Shown: positions 36,202 through 47,673, counted from the stretch's first letter. The stretch: DNA of 64,000 nt from Ilyonectria destructans (GCA_020740775.1 JAHEWK010000015.1:558001-622000); one strand, 5' to 3'. Notes: generated by a model not told the origin, from the letters alone. Program-made: numbers and translations.

Positions 36202-37008
36202 CTCTATCGCATGTGTTCCTTCCTTCCGCGACTGTGCCAAACAAATTCAAAACAGGTCGGATCAAAACATCCGTGGTCTTCTAGTCAACGAGTGAATGAT
36301 TCTGCTGTTACCTCTCGCCTGGAAGGTCTTAACGAGAGCTGCCTCCGAGACGAGGCAAATAGCTAAGGACAAGAAAGAGAAGAGTCCCGGGGAGAAATCG
36401 GGAAACGAAACTTCATCCTCGAATGTAGGGGGGGTTGTTGGGTCCAGGTGATGTTCCTGGCTTTATCGTGTGTTGTGGTAGTTTTAGGTTACGGTGGACG
36501 CCTGGCTGCCAGTTGCCAGCTACTAACTGGCCGTGTGACAACACACGTTTGTTCAGCAGCAGTGATTCAGCGGTTTGGAGCATCAATCATCGTTGCTTTA
36601 TTCCACCATTTACACAGCTGGTCTTTCAATTCACGATGGAAGACGTTTGCATTTTTATTAGGTGATTGTGCAATAAGGAGCCCTGGAGTGTTTGATGCCC
36701 GGCGGCTGCTTGAAAGCGCCTTCGCGTCAAACAGGCCTTTTTGCATGATTGAACCGGATTGGAAGGGGCACAATTATCACGAGCGACGGAGAAATTCAAT
36801 GGGGGGAAGATACTTTATTTTAACATGGACTGGTTCTTTTCATATATTTTCCATTTATGCGTGCGTTTACAACTGTGCTGAGTTGAAGACTTCGCGTTTC
36901 TTCTGATACGATCCAGGGGAATCGAGGGGAGCACGATGGGGAGGTACAGCGCCATGATGGCTGGATAATTAGAAATAAACTCCCGCCTTCCAGCAATAAG
37001 CCACCATA
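36202..37008. other. spacer at the core-accessory boundary
   Basis: Upstream region of the zinc-finger gene followed by sequence with no gene. No repeat ends were recognised. Confidence 0.4.
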
Positions 37009-37102
37009 TCCGGTATGGTGTAATGGCTAACATTTCGCGCTCTCATTACTGAGAGATTCATCTTGATCCGCGGAGCTCAGGGTTCGATTCCCTGTACCGG
37101 AG
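37009..37102 (+). tRNA. tRNA-Glu(CUC) with 22-nt intron
   Basis: Acceptor stem TCCGGTA/TACCGGA with discriminator G, A box TGGTGTAATGG, B box GGTTCGATTCC. The anticodon stem TCGCG/CGCGG leaves the loop CTCTCA-C with anticodon CTC. The intron (37046-37067) sits after position 37 and carries GAGAG, complementary to the anticodon region CTCTC, giving the usual anticodon-intron helix. A T-rich terminator (TTTCTTTTTG) follows. First of seven copies with the same mature 72-nt sequence. Confidence 0.95.
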
Positions 37103-37625
37103 TTTCTTTTTGCCTTCCCTGTCTGTGTGTGTATTGTTCCGGTACACTTCATCCATCATTTTTGGTCATTGATTGAGAGGACCGACTGTTTTATTGACAG
37201 CAGACCAGAGAGAAGAAACCTAATAGAGACAGCTTTTTCTGCTTGTCAGCCCAGTCGAATGAATCTATGTCGTAAGTGAGTATGTTTATAACAAAGCCAA
37301 CGACGGGGTTAATGGCGGGCTTAATAGCGTGCGAGGTTCTGTGTAAAGCTGATCTAACCCCAGAGCAGATAACTAGTAGGTAACACGGATAGTTGGTTTA
37401 CTGAAACCTACAGTTCCCCAACATTCTTACAATATCTTGCACGTCTTCGTTGTCACTTACGCGAGTGACTGAGCTGCTGGGTTCTACTCGTCCCTCCCAC
37501 AGATGCTGGATATAAATGAAGTCCTCGTTGAACAGCAGGTGCAGGCAGTAGACTACTCACTGTTACTGGAATACAGCTCAGCGTCCCTATTTATGCTAAT
37601 TTGACATCCAACCAAAATGCCATGC

Positions 37626-40600
37626 CTAAGAACCCGGTCCCTGCCATCTCGAAAGGACTTCTGATAAATTCCTGGTTTCTGGATGATCAGGCCCCATGAC
37701 ACGCTCCTGTATCCGAAAGCAATCCTGCATAAGAACCATCCCATCATGACACCGGCCGGACTCATACCAAGTACCAGCCAGGTTGCTCATGCTAGCAAGT
37801 GTGTCCGGATGCTCCTCACCAAATAGCCGCTTCCGACTATCTAATACCTGCAAGCCTAGCTCCTCTGCCTCATCCCAGCGTCCTTGACTTCGGTATGTTG
37901 ATACCAGGCTGCCCATGCTAGTAAGTGTGTCCGGGTGCTCCCCACCCAATAGCCACTTCCGACTATCTAACACCTGCAAGCCTAGCTCCTCTGCCTTGTC
38001 CCAGCGTCCTTGGCGTCGGTATGTTGATGCCAGGCTGCTCATGCTAGTAAGTGTGTCTGGGTGCTCCTCCCCCAATATCCGCTTTCGAGTCTCTGTAACT
38101 TGTAACTCTAGCTCCTCGGCCTGATCCCAGCGTCCTAATTTTATATATGTTAATGCCAGGTTATTCATGCTGTTAAGTGTGTCCGGGTGCTCCTCCCCCA
38201 ATATCCGCTTTTGAGTCTCTGTGACTTGTAACTCCAGCTCCTCAGCCTGATCCCAGCGTCCTTGGCATCGGTATATTGATGCCAGGCTGCCCATGCTATT
38301 AAGTGTGTCCGGGTGCTCCTCCCCAAATATCCGCTTTTGAGTCTCCATAACCTGCAAGCCTAGCTCCTCGGCCTGATCCCAGCGTCCTAATTTTATATAT
38401 ATTAATGTCAGGTTATTCATGCTGGCAAGTATATCCGGATGCTCCTTCCTAAATATCCGCTTTTGAGTCTCTATAACCTGCAAGCCTAGCTCCTCGGCCT
38501 GATCCCAGCGTCCTAATTTTATATATGTTAATGTCAGGTTACTCATGCTGGCAAGTGTGTCTTGATGATTCTCGCCTAGCGTCCGCTTAGAAATCTCCAC
38601 AGCTTGCTCGCTCAGCTTTTCTGCATCCTTCGATTTTCCTTTAAATTCCAGGTATGAAGCCATGCTATGGAGGAGATCACCCCTAGCCGCTGCCTCCTCT
38701 GTTGATTCACTAGCAGTACCCTTCAAGACTGCAATGGCATGTGGCAGATACGCACTACAAATATTGCGGCTCTCAAACCTGCCATGTGGATATAGGCGCG
38801 ACATAGTCAGCAGTGCCTGTCCCTCATATCGGCCGATGGTCTTCTTTGTAATGAGCCACTTGCGCGTTACTAACTGCACAAGCCGGTGCATGTTGAGATT
38901 ACCGCGGCTCTCTTCGGAGATGAGAGAGAACGCTTTGAGAACGCCTACAGCTTTTTCAAGCTCTGTGCGGCTTTTAAAACTGTTGTTGCGCTCTCCGTAG
39001 TTCGATAGGAATGCCTCTGGGATCGCCTGCCGATCAAACAGGCTCATCAGTGATAACAGTTCACTAGCGAAGGGATTCTGCCCTTGGATCTTTTGAAATG
39101 AGAGCATCCAAGTCTTTGCCACGGCTTGAGGTGTGTCTGAGTCTCTTCCCACCGTTTCAAACTCCTCGCTGAGCAACTCCACGAGTCCCTCATCGCCATC
39201 CAACAGTTGAAGGTATTGATCCACTGACATACTGTTCTCCTGGATGAACGCGGCGGCCTGAGCTAGGGCAAGCGGGAGGTACTCCAGTTTAGATGAAAGC
39301 TCTAGTAGATCTGTTGAGGTGAAGCATTCGCCTTCCAGCCTTACCTGAAGTAAGCTGGTTGACTCCTTCTCGTCCATACCATCCACCTTAATCAGATTCA
39401 GTCCCTTGGTGAGCCTGGCCCCCACCTGCTTATTCCTTGTTGTGATGATGATGGCTCCATATTTGCAGTTTGGAATATAGTTTGCGAAATTGGCGTGGCT
39501 TCCGATTGTGCTCATGGTTTGTCCAGGGCCAGATGAATTGAAGAAAAGGGTCATGTCGTCAGCATTGTCGATCACCATGAGCCACTGCTCACGGGCATCG
39601 TTCTCCAGCCATCCCTTCACCAGGATTAGTACATCTACCTTTGGGTCATCATAGCCTGGAATCTTGCATTCCCGCGCTATCGTACTGAATGACTGGCGGA
39701 ATCGCTCAGCGCTGCTTGCGTAGACCCAAAACACTGAGACATCTGGGTGCTTCTCATGGAGCCAATGGACATATGCGAGTGCAATTTGTGTTTTCCTTTT
39801 CTAGTTAGCCATGAATCAACACCGCCATCTGGGTTACTCACCCAATGCCACCCAGGCCAAAGAGCGTGGCCATTCTGTGTGACGTGCTCAGGGCTTGTTG
39901 CAACTTCTGAATTGTAGAGGTCCGGCCAACAAAAGCGTCATTCTTTACGAATGGAATGAGAACTGTAAATGTGTAAGACTACTTTGCGAGATTCGGGAAG
40001 GAAAGATCATCTACATACACCAAGGGCCTGTAGATTGATCCGGAACGTGCTCTATCCAAGGAAGAAAGAAAGTCAGTAAATCCTCCCCAACGATTGCGAA
40101 TTGGGTACTATTACGCACGGGCAGTGACAGAAGGCACCCAGTGGCTTAAGAAAGCCTTTGCGCATACTGCGGCCGTCGCAGCAGCGTAATTCTGCCATGC
40201 CTTCGTCTTGTGGCTGTCGGCATAATCGCAAGCACCCTTGATCACCACACACGGGAAGCTATCCCACACTCCAGCACCCTCCATCTCAAAACCAATGACA
40301 CCCTCCTGTTGCGCAAGATCGTCACGCTCTTTTCCCGCCTTCATCACTGTATCTCCGGATGCAATCATACCGACATGGACTTCGGGTTGTGGTTGTGGTG
40401 AGTCCTGGTTGAGACGAGCTCGAGAAATCAGTTGGCCATTACAGCCGCACGCTTCACATGTCGCCCCATCGCTAACATGACGGTAGGCCGCATTGAAGAG
40501 CCTATCGTACTCGATACCTGGGTACTCTGCTTTCAACTTTGGCTCTTTCTGGAGCTCACCAAGGTAGCTAGCCATCTGGCCTTTGAGTTCCTTCTGGTGG

Positions 40601-42468
40601 CGGATACCCTTGAGCTTTGCCAATAGCGAGCGGATCTCTGGGGGAGGCCTCCCTAGAGAGTCCGAAAGAGTATCCTTGCGCACGAAGCGTTCAGGAAGAC
40701 GTCGTCCGAGGTCGTACTGGACGACGCTGTCGCTAATGATAACATCGCCGAGCACAATCTCATCCTTGTTGCTGTACACAAAGGGCGCCGCGCCGCAGAC
40801 ACCTACAACAAGAGCGAGTTTGATGTTGGGGAAGCTTGAGCGGCAGTTGGCCGCAACGGCTGCGCCGTTGGCCTTGCCCATGCCAGGCATGTGAGCAAGT
40901 ACGACATTGTGACGGCCGATGGAACCGGTGGAGTAGGCGTTGGGATCGCCGTAGGCTTTGTCATAAGGGGGGCCGTTGTTGTCCCAGTAGCAGTCGAAGA
41001 GAGCGTCAACAGCGTCGGCCTCGACTGTAAGGGCGCAGATGATGGCGATCTCAAAGCCAAGGCGGCTGGTTGGGCGTGAGGGCTTCATGCCATGAGCGCT
41101 GGTTGATTGCGGCAGGAGAAGAGGAGCTGGTGTTGAGTAAACAGATGTTGGGATAACATCCGGTGGTCGTTGGGATACGTTGCCCTTCCGCACCGCCCGT
41201 TGAGCCAGGCCTAGGATCCTCTCACGTGGATTATCATACCCAGGATCGTTAGGCCCAAACTTGATCATCTCCAAATGCGTCCGAGCAACGGCACAGGTGT
41301 GCTGCGGGCCATCTTCCCACGGGCGGCAATGCGTGGCCGAGGACTTGGTGACGAGCACTGCCGGCTTTCCTGTCATGGCCCAGTTGCCATTTTCATCCTG
41401 TCAGGGTCAGCCAAGGCAATTTGATATGAGAGATAAGTGGGACACTAACTTCTTGTGCCGTTGGCGATGCCATTGTCTCGTAGAAGCAGACAACTTCTGA
41501 GTTTCCCTCAGGCCCGAGCGCCTTGACGAACTCCCGCTGCTGAATGGTGAGAATCTGCGAATTGATATGACTGATCGATTCAACGATAAACCGGTTCAGT
41601 CCGTCTCCAACCATCGGTATGAGAGAGCTAATGTCCATTCCGTTGTGAGGGACGCCAAAGAAAACAACCCCGTAAACTGCCTGTATCACCTTCTTGTCAT
41701 CGTCGTCTTCGGACCTCGCCAAAGAGATCAGGGCCTGCGGCATGCGTCAGTCTACCAACACGAATCAAGCGGTCCATTCCAACTAGTCAGACCTACCTGC
41801 TTAACAATGAGTCCTCCCAAGCTATGGGCGACGAAAATGATCGGTCGACTCGTTCGGCCGGTGACCAACGAACGCAGGCTTGTCAGCAACGAAGTGGCCA
41901 GATCTTCTATATTCTGTGTGTTTTGAGTCCCCGCGAGTATCGAGTCGTATCCGTACGTCATGACACGTGCCATCGGTCGGTCGTCGGCCTCGCTCGTTAG
42001 ATCGTAATGCAGGGCATCTCGCAGCCACATATAATCTCCGTCTGTCTCCTTAAACGATTCGAACGCATGACCGCTGAAGCCCGGAAGTGCAATGACACTA
42101 TGGCGGTTAGCCCGCGCCGCCGTGACCACTGACTTCTCTTACTCAACTCTGTGATCCTCACCAACAGGTGTGAACAGTGTCGTCATGCCGAGGAAATCGA
42201 CGTCCAGACTAAGGTATGCAGGGCGGGCGGTTCGATCCTTCGGCAGAAAGATGTTGAAAGTCTTTCCAGGGTTGAGTCTCTGAAGGACGGCTGGGGTCTC
42301 TTGGAAGATGACGGTCCCAGTTAACGAGCGGCGATGGGTCTCGAGTGCAACCGATCTAGCCGTAGGGACTGACGAGGAGAACATCTCTTGCAGGTACGAC
42401 TCCAGACGCTCATCATCCCAGCCGAGTGGAATCCCTCGAACGCGAAACGTCTTGCCCTCCTGGTCCAT
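37626..42468 (-). CDS. NLR receptor: SesB-like lipase, PNP_UDP, NB-ARC, TPR array
   Basis: Seven exons, 42468-42143, 42097-41797, 41734-41450, 41397-40119, 40051-40019, 39962-39842 and 39795-37626, join to 1504 residues. Residues 1-105 form the RRM-like module often preceding fungal SesB domains (FRVRGIPLGWDDERLESYL). A SERAC1/SesB alpha/beta hydrolase follows: VDVIALPGFSGHAF, nucleophile Ser201 in AHSLGG (first Gly of GxSxG is Ala), VVFFGVPHNGMD and His327 in SSATHCRPWEDG. Residues of about 418-728 are a PNP_UDP domain (IAIICALTVEADAV, MPGMGKAN, GVIGFEMEGAGVWD, GACDYADSHKTKAWQ). NB-ARC shows Walker A GLGGIGKT (777-784), Walker B WLMVIDNADD, IITTRN, YLPLALAQAAAF and LNMHRLVQLV. About eight kinesin-light-chain-type TPRs end the chain. 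Likely a cytosolic immune or incompatibility receptor. Splitting into two genes is possible but the exon between PNP and NB-ARC fits one frame. Confidence 0.85.
37750..38640 (-). repeat. 126-bp TPR-coding tandem repeats
   Basis: Inside the last NLR exon, 126-bp units encode 42-residue TPRs. Six consecutive units share GRWDxAEELxLQV followed by EHPDT/EHPDI, with flanking units more divergent. The same DNA segment GATCCCAGCGTCC (plus strand) recurs exactly 126 bp apart, for example at 38123 and 38249. Helix A alternates between TYIKLGRWDQ and xYRxQGRWD versions. Confidence 0.9.
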
Positions 42469-43218
42469 TGTTTGTATATGTTCGAGAAGGACGATCGTTG
42501 TGGGGCTGCGCACGCATATCGATAGGGGCGGAGAAGACTGAATGTTGCCGGAGTTTTGTGTCGAACTCCGACTTGATTTCGATGCGATGGAACACCAACC
42601 CCGCAGTTCGATGAAGAGATGATCAGGAAAATCCACGGAAGCAAAGGCGAGCAAATTATTGAACCAACAAGTTGGGGGCCAAACCGGCCGTCATTGGTAG
42701 CCTGATTGATATTGGAATTTCGGGGCTTAGTCATGGCCTTTTCGGTTACACCAGCTCCCAGTTTCAGTCAACACTCAATTAGGCGATTTGAAGACCTATC
42801 ACTAGATTCTCGAGCGTCTAACACGCCGGTTTGATACGAACCTCTGCCAGACTCAGCAGCCTTATTCCCGGCTTTTGCGAAGTTGCATGCCTTACGAGCA
42901 TCTAGTTTAGCTTAGAGCTTGCATGATTCTCAAGCCGACGACACGACACCTTGTTTTCTTGGGGATAATGCCACATCGGAACATACCGCTAAGTACAAGA
43001 AACCAATTTCTAACATATTTATAACAGAATATTCACCTGACATGTTTTAGATGCTTTCTCTTTTGTTTCGGGTCCTTTTCCCATTATCAGTCAACCGAAT
43101 GAAACCCCGCCATCCCACTCCGCCCATCCACACCACGCCCGCCGACGCTCCACATCTGCCACTATCTGCGCCATTTCTTAGCTAGCGATAACGAGTCGCT
43201 CAACAACAACCACCATCA
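42469..43218. other. NLR upstream region
   Basis: Probable promoter of the NLR gene followed by sequence without a gene. The frame continues open upstream of 42468 to 42654 but with no convincing start context; 42468 (ACAATGG) is preferred. The last 60 bases resemble the flank before the tRNA-Glu copy at 61299 (CGCCATTTCTTAG and a GATAAC box). Confidence 0.5.
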
Positions 43219-43311
43219 TCCGGTATGGTGTAATGGCTAACATTTCGCGCTCTCATTACTGAGAGATCATCTTGATCCGCGGAGCTCAGGGTTCGATTCC
43301 CTGTACCGGAG
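43219..43311 (+). tRNA. tRNA-Glu(CUC) with 21-nt intron
   Basis: Same mature sequence as the copy at 37009. The intron (43256-43276) differs by loss of one T. The gene is followed by GTTTCATTTTTG, a weak T-run terminator. It lies just upstream of the NLR gene in the same orientation as the 37009 copy. Confidence 0.95.
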
Positions 43312-44591
43312 TTTCATTTTTGCCCTTCTGGACAGGGTTTCTTTTTGCTAGTATTAGCGAATCATCCAGTCACACACGACCTCACATTAGCCAACGTGTT
43401 TACACGCCAATGCAGAGGAGGCTGGTACACCCAACCCCATTCTTTTTCTTCGTCTAAAACATAGCCTTCACATGTGTCACATTTAGGGATCTCTGTGTAC
43501 GTTATTATCAGTGCCTCCGACTGGAGTGTGCACTTCACTTTTGGCGTTATCAGTTCGCCGTATGTCGGAATGTGACAGAATGAGACAAGGGTGGCGGTTC
43601 GCCTCGGTTCTCCATGAAAAGCCAAGTACACGCATCTTGATAACAGTAGATTGCCACAAGAATCTGTTAGCATAGCGTCCCTAATTGCTCAACTACATAC
43701 ACCATATGCACCAAGGATCGCGGGATTGGGTACCACTCGCGGATATTGTGCCTCACTTTGGTTATTGATGCCTTGCCAGTTTTCTGGGTGCCACACTTAG
43801 GCACTGACCATCGATCAGATAATGACCCAACACGTTCATCAGAGCCGGGAGGTTCTTTTTGGCCCCCAGATCCTGGGGGTAGCATCGGCGATGCCGATAA
43901 TGCCGAGTTTATAGTGCGAGATACTGCCAATTGGATGGGTGCACCTGGTGTCTTTGGACGATAGTGACAGTAATAGATACAAACTATATCCTCATGAATC
44001 GTGAGTCCAGAGATGAAAGACTAAGGATGCAAGACATGTTAATTCAGTTCCTTTTTGGGTAATGTCGCTCCATTTTCCCCACCTCCCGGCGTCGGCCTTT
44101 CTAGCGGCGGGGACTAGCAAAGTGTGACGGTTGCCACCAGATATCACACTTATCACCTTCGACGAACTGCCATCTCATCTGACCATCCTGATTAGCTCAA
44201 GTGCATACCAGACTTGGGTGGTTCGTCTCGAACTAGGGTGCGAGGAAATGAATACCCATTCGCGTAGGGTGGGTGGGCAATGTGCATATTGGTTCACGAT
44301 GGTGTCAGCCACCCACGCCTCCACTAATCATTGATAACCGAGCAGCGAATTGCGTGGCATCCGTATATTCTCGCCGAATATGGAAATGGAGGCAAAACCA
44401 TACCCGGGTCCGGCATGCAGACTGCTAACCTACCCCACACTTTTGTTTTGAAGAGGATTAACTATATAGTTGGGTGCTAAGAGTACTGGAGTCCTTTTAG
44501 TTCTCAGTCTCTATACCATCGCTCATCTTGCCCATTCCGAACGAAAGCATTGCTACCCGCAGAGGTGAAGCACTATCCATCTCTCCAAAAC
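43312..44591. other. gene-free stretch before the cupin gene
   Basis: Only short frames without domains. A TATA-like ACTATATAG at about 44462 lies 130 bp before the cupin start and may be its promoter element. Confidence 0.4.
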
Positions 44592-45032
44592 ATGTGTCCC
44601 ACATCCCACAAGCCAGTTATCATTGATACTTTGTCTCCAAAGAATCCTCCCGAATCATTTCCTGAGCCATCCTTTGGAAATACAACATGGCACACTCTCT
44701 TGTCTTCACCGGCCACTCCCACCGACGCTATGAGCGCAGGAGTCGCAGTCTGCCCTCCAAATGGCACACTAGCCCTCCATCGACATAAGCAATCGGAAAT
44801 CTACTACATCTTGTCGGGAACTGGGGAAATTGAAATTGACGGGACAAGAACTCGAGTATCTCAGGGCATGGTGTTGTGGATACCAGGAGATGCAGAACAT
44901 GGGGTGTTTTGCAACGAAGATGACGAGTTAAAATGGCTATATGTGTTTCCCGAGGGTAATTTTGAGCATGTCATTTACAGGTTTAGCCACGAGACAGGGG
45001 AGTCCAAAAATCAAGCTTTAGCGAAACTTTAA
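44592..45032 (+). CDS. single-domain cupin protein
   Basis: One exon of 146 codons from MCPTSHKPVIIDTL. The frame is open upstream, but earlier starts are non-ATG. Cupin motif 1 is intact: GTLALHRHKQSEIYYILSGTG, with the metal ligands HxH and Glu. Motif 2 is GMVLWIPGDAEHGVFCN, giving the third His. The residue set suits a mononuclear metal (Fe, Mn, Ni or Zn) in a small beta barrel. Such proteins act as dioxygenases, isomerases or lyases, and the substrate cannot be read from the sequence. The context is an accessory region with other enzymes, which suggests a specialised role. No signal peptide is visible. Confidence 0.8.
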   Translation: MCPTSHKPVIIDTLSPKNPPESFPEPSFGNTTWHTLLSSPATPTDAMSAGVAVCPPNGTLALHRHKQSEIYYILSGTGEIEIDGTRTRVSQGMVLWIPGDAEHGVFCNEDDELKWLYVFPEGNFEHVIYRFSHETGESKNQALAKL

Positions 45033-45589
45033 GGCGCAGGGCGGTCATTATCACCTACATATCTTAATTTCTACGACTGGAATCACTTTGTATTCTGCGT
45101 GTATTCTTCTGCATAATTTTTGTTTTAATTTGAACCTGCACCTTGGCTAGGCTGTGTAGCGATAGCTTGCTCCTTGGAATTCCAAAGACCATCCATTGCT
45201 CTCTTGGGCTAGAAGAAGCATACAGATAAACACTCGGCACCACAAGGATGAAGTAAATGTGGGGAAACAGGGTCAACGTGTCCTAAAATAACACAGAGGG
45301 AGTTTTCAAGTAGTTACAAGTACTGCCGCACGTTTGTACATCGCGTTTCAGGGTAGATTGAACCCCCTGCAAGTGTGGTCAATTGAGACGCGCTTGGACG
45401 TTGATTGGTGATTCAAACGCCGTAAGCTACGGTGGTGTATCACGATCAACGATCGCCAAGGACCAAACACATAAGATCAAGACCTTCCATCCTCGATTAC
45501 AGAAAATTGACGTTCTTTTCTTTTCGAACACATCGCTCTCGGGCTTCCAAACAAAACTTTCCACACATCTTGGCGCCATTTATCCAGAA
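45033..45589. other. spacer between the cupin and Hsp70-fold genes
   Basis: No supported gene. Two overlapping frames reach from about 45383 into the next gene, but their start lacks support. Confidence 0.4.
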
Positions 45590-46914
45590 ATGCACTCCAA
45601 AATGCAAGGGTTTACAGCCCTCCTCGTCGGTCTCTTACTACCCCAAGTGACGCACGGGGAGCGGCTTGAAGGATCCTCTCCAGAGGAAGAGTTTGCGGTA
45701 GGATTTGATCTAGGGCAATCGTATGGGTGAGTAATATCGCCAGCACCTTTTCATCTGAACCCAAGCTCATTTTACTCAGCGCATCTGCCGTCTTCTTCAA
45801 CAATGGAACGACCCGCAACCTGGCCAAAGTGGTCGGAGGGCAGCCATACATCGACCTGATGGGACGTCTTCTTGACCAGCAATATCGCCCACAAAAGTCG
45901 GCTGGCATCTTTGAGGAAACTTGGCGGTCCTGGAAACGCGCATTCGGCTTCGCCCCCACTGACGACGCTGCCACCTTGGCAGAGCTCATCTGTAGGCTAA
46001 AAATTGAAACCGAGGCAATTCTCAAGGAAAGCATTGCACGGGTCTCTATCACAGCACCATTAATAGCGTCTTGGAGCGATCGGGAGCTGTTCGACAATGA
46101 CCTGAACGACGCACAGGTTTTCGCAGGCCTAGAACCGTGGACACACGACATCTCAGAGCCGATGTATCTCGCGGAGAGTCGGGCGGCTCTGGTTGGTAGC
46201 AAAAGTGAGGTCTGTCAATTGTCTGCTGGTGGAAGAATGCAGGAGTTTCAAGGCCAAGACCGCGGTGTCTTCTTCATCAGGTGAGTTTTTTCAACGCTCC
46301 AATCTGTGACGGTTTTGATCGCCATGATTCGTGACATCAGTAACTAACTTTCGTCCACGTTTAGCTTTACAAAAGATTCATTACACACCGAGTTCACTCA
46401 TACCGGATGCCACCACAGCGGTGGTTCAAGGGAAAGGAGCGTTTCGACAGAGACTAAATTCGGACTCGGTGATCTGTTGCGGCAAGATCAACAGTCATTT
46501 TCCTGGCTGGAACTAAAACTACATCTGTATTTCCTTACATCGGAGTACCTCAAATGGGTCCAGAGGATTGGCATCAGCCCTGACGATTTGGGCATTATCC
46601 TCGCCACCGGAGAAGCCAGTGCTACGCTAGAATTCCGCACCATCCTGTACGACATTGCCAACATGCTGCCGTGCATGGCGCGCTACCCCGACCTGGCTCA
46701 CCATTGCACATACCCCAGCTCGTGGGAAGCCGATGGACTCCAGAAACGAGTTGAACTTATCCACTCGGCCGAATATTCGCTAGATCCAGCGTTCGCAGCT
46801 GCGAGAGGTGCCGCAAACTGGTCATGGCTGAGGCTCGAAGCCGAGCGTTCTCCTGAAAATAGAGAGGAGCGTGGACACAGTGGGGAAGAACACTGGAGGA
46901 AGGATTTGCGATAG
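45590..46914 (+). CDS. secreted Hsp70/actin-fold ATPase-like protein
   Basis: Exons 45590-45726, 45780-46280 and 46365-46914 encode 395 residues. The start at 45590 (or 45602, four codons on) opens a signal peptide, MQGFTALLVGLLLPQVTHG. Then comes FAVGFDLGQSYGASAVFFNN, which resembles the phosphate-1 loop of the Hsp70/actin ATPase fold (DLGTTYS in true Hsp70). FTEFTHTGCHHSG-type and ILATGEASATLEF segments follow. The latter resembles the adenosine-binding GGxS region but with changed residues. There is no substrate-binding domain, and the length is about two thirds of an Hsp70. It resembles a diverged fungal group of Hsp70-like proteins rather than a chaperone. A degraded ATPase site and an unusual secretion signal make its function unclear. 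Confidence 0.6.
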
Positions 46915-47082
46915 AATGCGGAAGCCACCTGTTTATCTTATATTAATGCGAAATTATACCCGTCTACGTCTCCGCTATTCCTAATAGCCGGTACAAAGCT
47001 GCTGACGGGGATTTGCTCCTGGGTTCATAGCGACTTATGGCTATGGGGTCACGGTGAGTCCATGTTCGTGAAAGGCGGGGCC

Positions 47083-47673
47083 TCAGTTGCTTGTTTGTCC
47101 CTCAGTTGTATGATTAATCTGCTTCAGAATATATGTCAGGCAGTCCTCTGGGGTATCGGTCGAATTCACGACGATGATATCGCCAGATGGACGGCAAGGA
47201 TTTTCAATCCAATTCTTAAAGAGCGCGTGGTGGTCTTGATCATGACGGGCGGTGCTGGCATCAGGCGGGGGACAGTTCACGGCTGTCCGCTGGCTTCTCA
47301 GGGCGACTCGGTCGCGCAGTCGCTGATCCAGAAGGTCGATATCGTCGACCCGGCACTCGATGTACCGATAGTCGTAGCCGTACTTACGAGCCAGCGCGGT
47401 TCCCCGATCCAGCACCTCGTTGTAGTTGCAGGTACTGTCGATGATGACGCTTCGCCCTTGTTTTATCATGTCCTCGGCGAGTACCCAATCGAAATTATAC
47501 GTGAGCTTCGCGGACTGGTCAAACGAGATGTCGTTTTCGAGAAAGAAGGCTTTGATGAGGTCATGGTTGATGACCACCGCGTCGATCGACTGCGCCAGAA
47601 GGTTCGCCATGGTACTCTTCCCAGAACCTGGAGCACCCGACATCTGGATGAGCTGCTTGCGTGGTGGATGCAT
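47083..47673 (-). CDS. P-loop kinase (AAA_33/zeta-like NTPase)
   Basis: A single exon of 196 codons. Residues 13-21 are a classic Walker A, GAPGSGKST. INHDLIKAFF carries the Asp that in this family helps bind the phosphoryl acceptor. VIIDSTCNYNEVLDRG is the Walker-B-like strand, and an Arg-rich lid segment (RLRDRVALRSQRT) follows. These features fit the AAA_33 group of small-molecule or polynucleotide kinases. The substrate is unknown. The start at 47673 is the first ATG of the frame and lies close before the P-loop, as expected. The gene is convergent with the Hsp70-fold gene, with 170 bp between stop codons. Confidence 0.75.
   Translation of the reverse strand: MHPPRKQLIQMSGAPGSGKSTMANLLAQSIDAVVINHDLIKAFFLENDISFDQSAKLTYNFDWVLAEDMIKQGRSVIIDSTCNYNEVLDRGTALARKYGYDYRYIECRVDDIDLLDQRLRDRVALRSQRTAVNCPPPDASTARHDQDHHALFKNWIENPCRPSGDIIVVNSTDTPEDCLTYILKQINHTTEGQTSN

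Noticed and set aside
42129..42161. 33-nt intron joining the NLR N-terminal module to the lipase
   Set aside because: Too short for this genome. The 45-nt intron 42098-42142 (GTAAGA, CTAAC, CATAG) gives the better junction HRVDVIALPGF.
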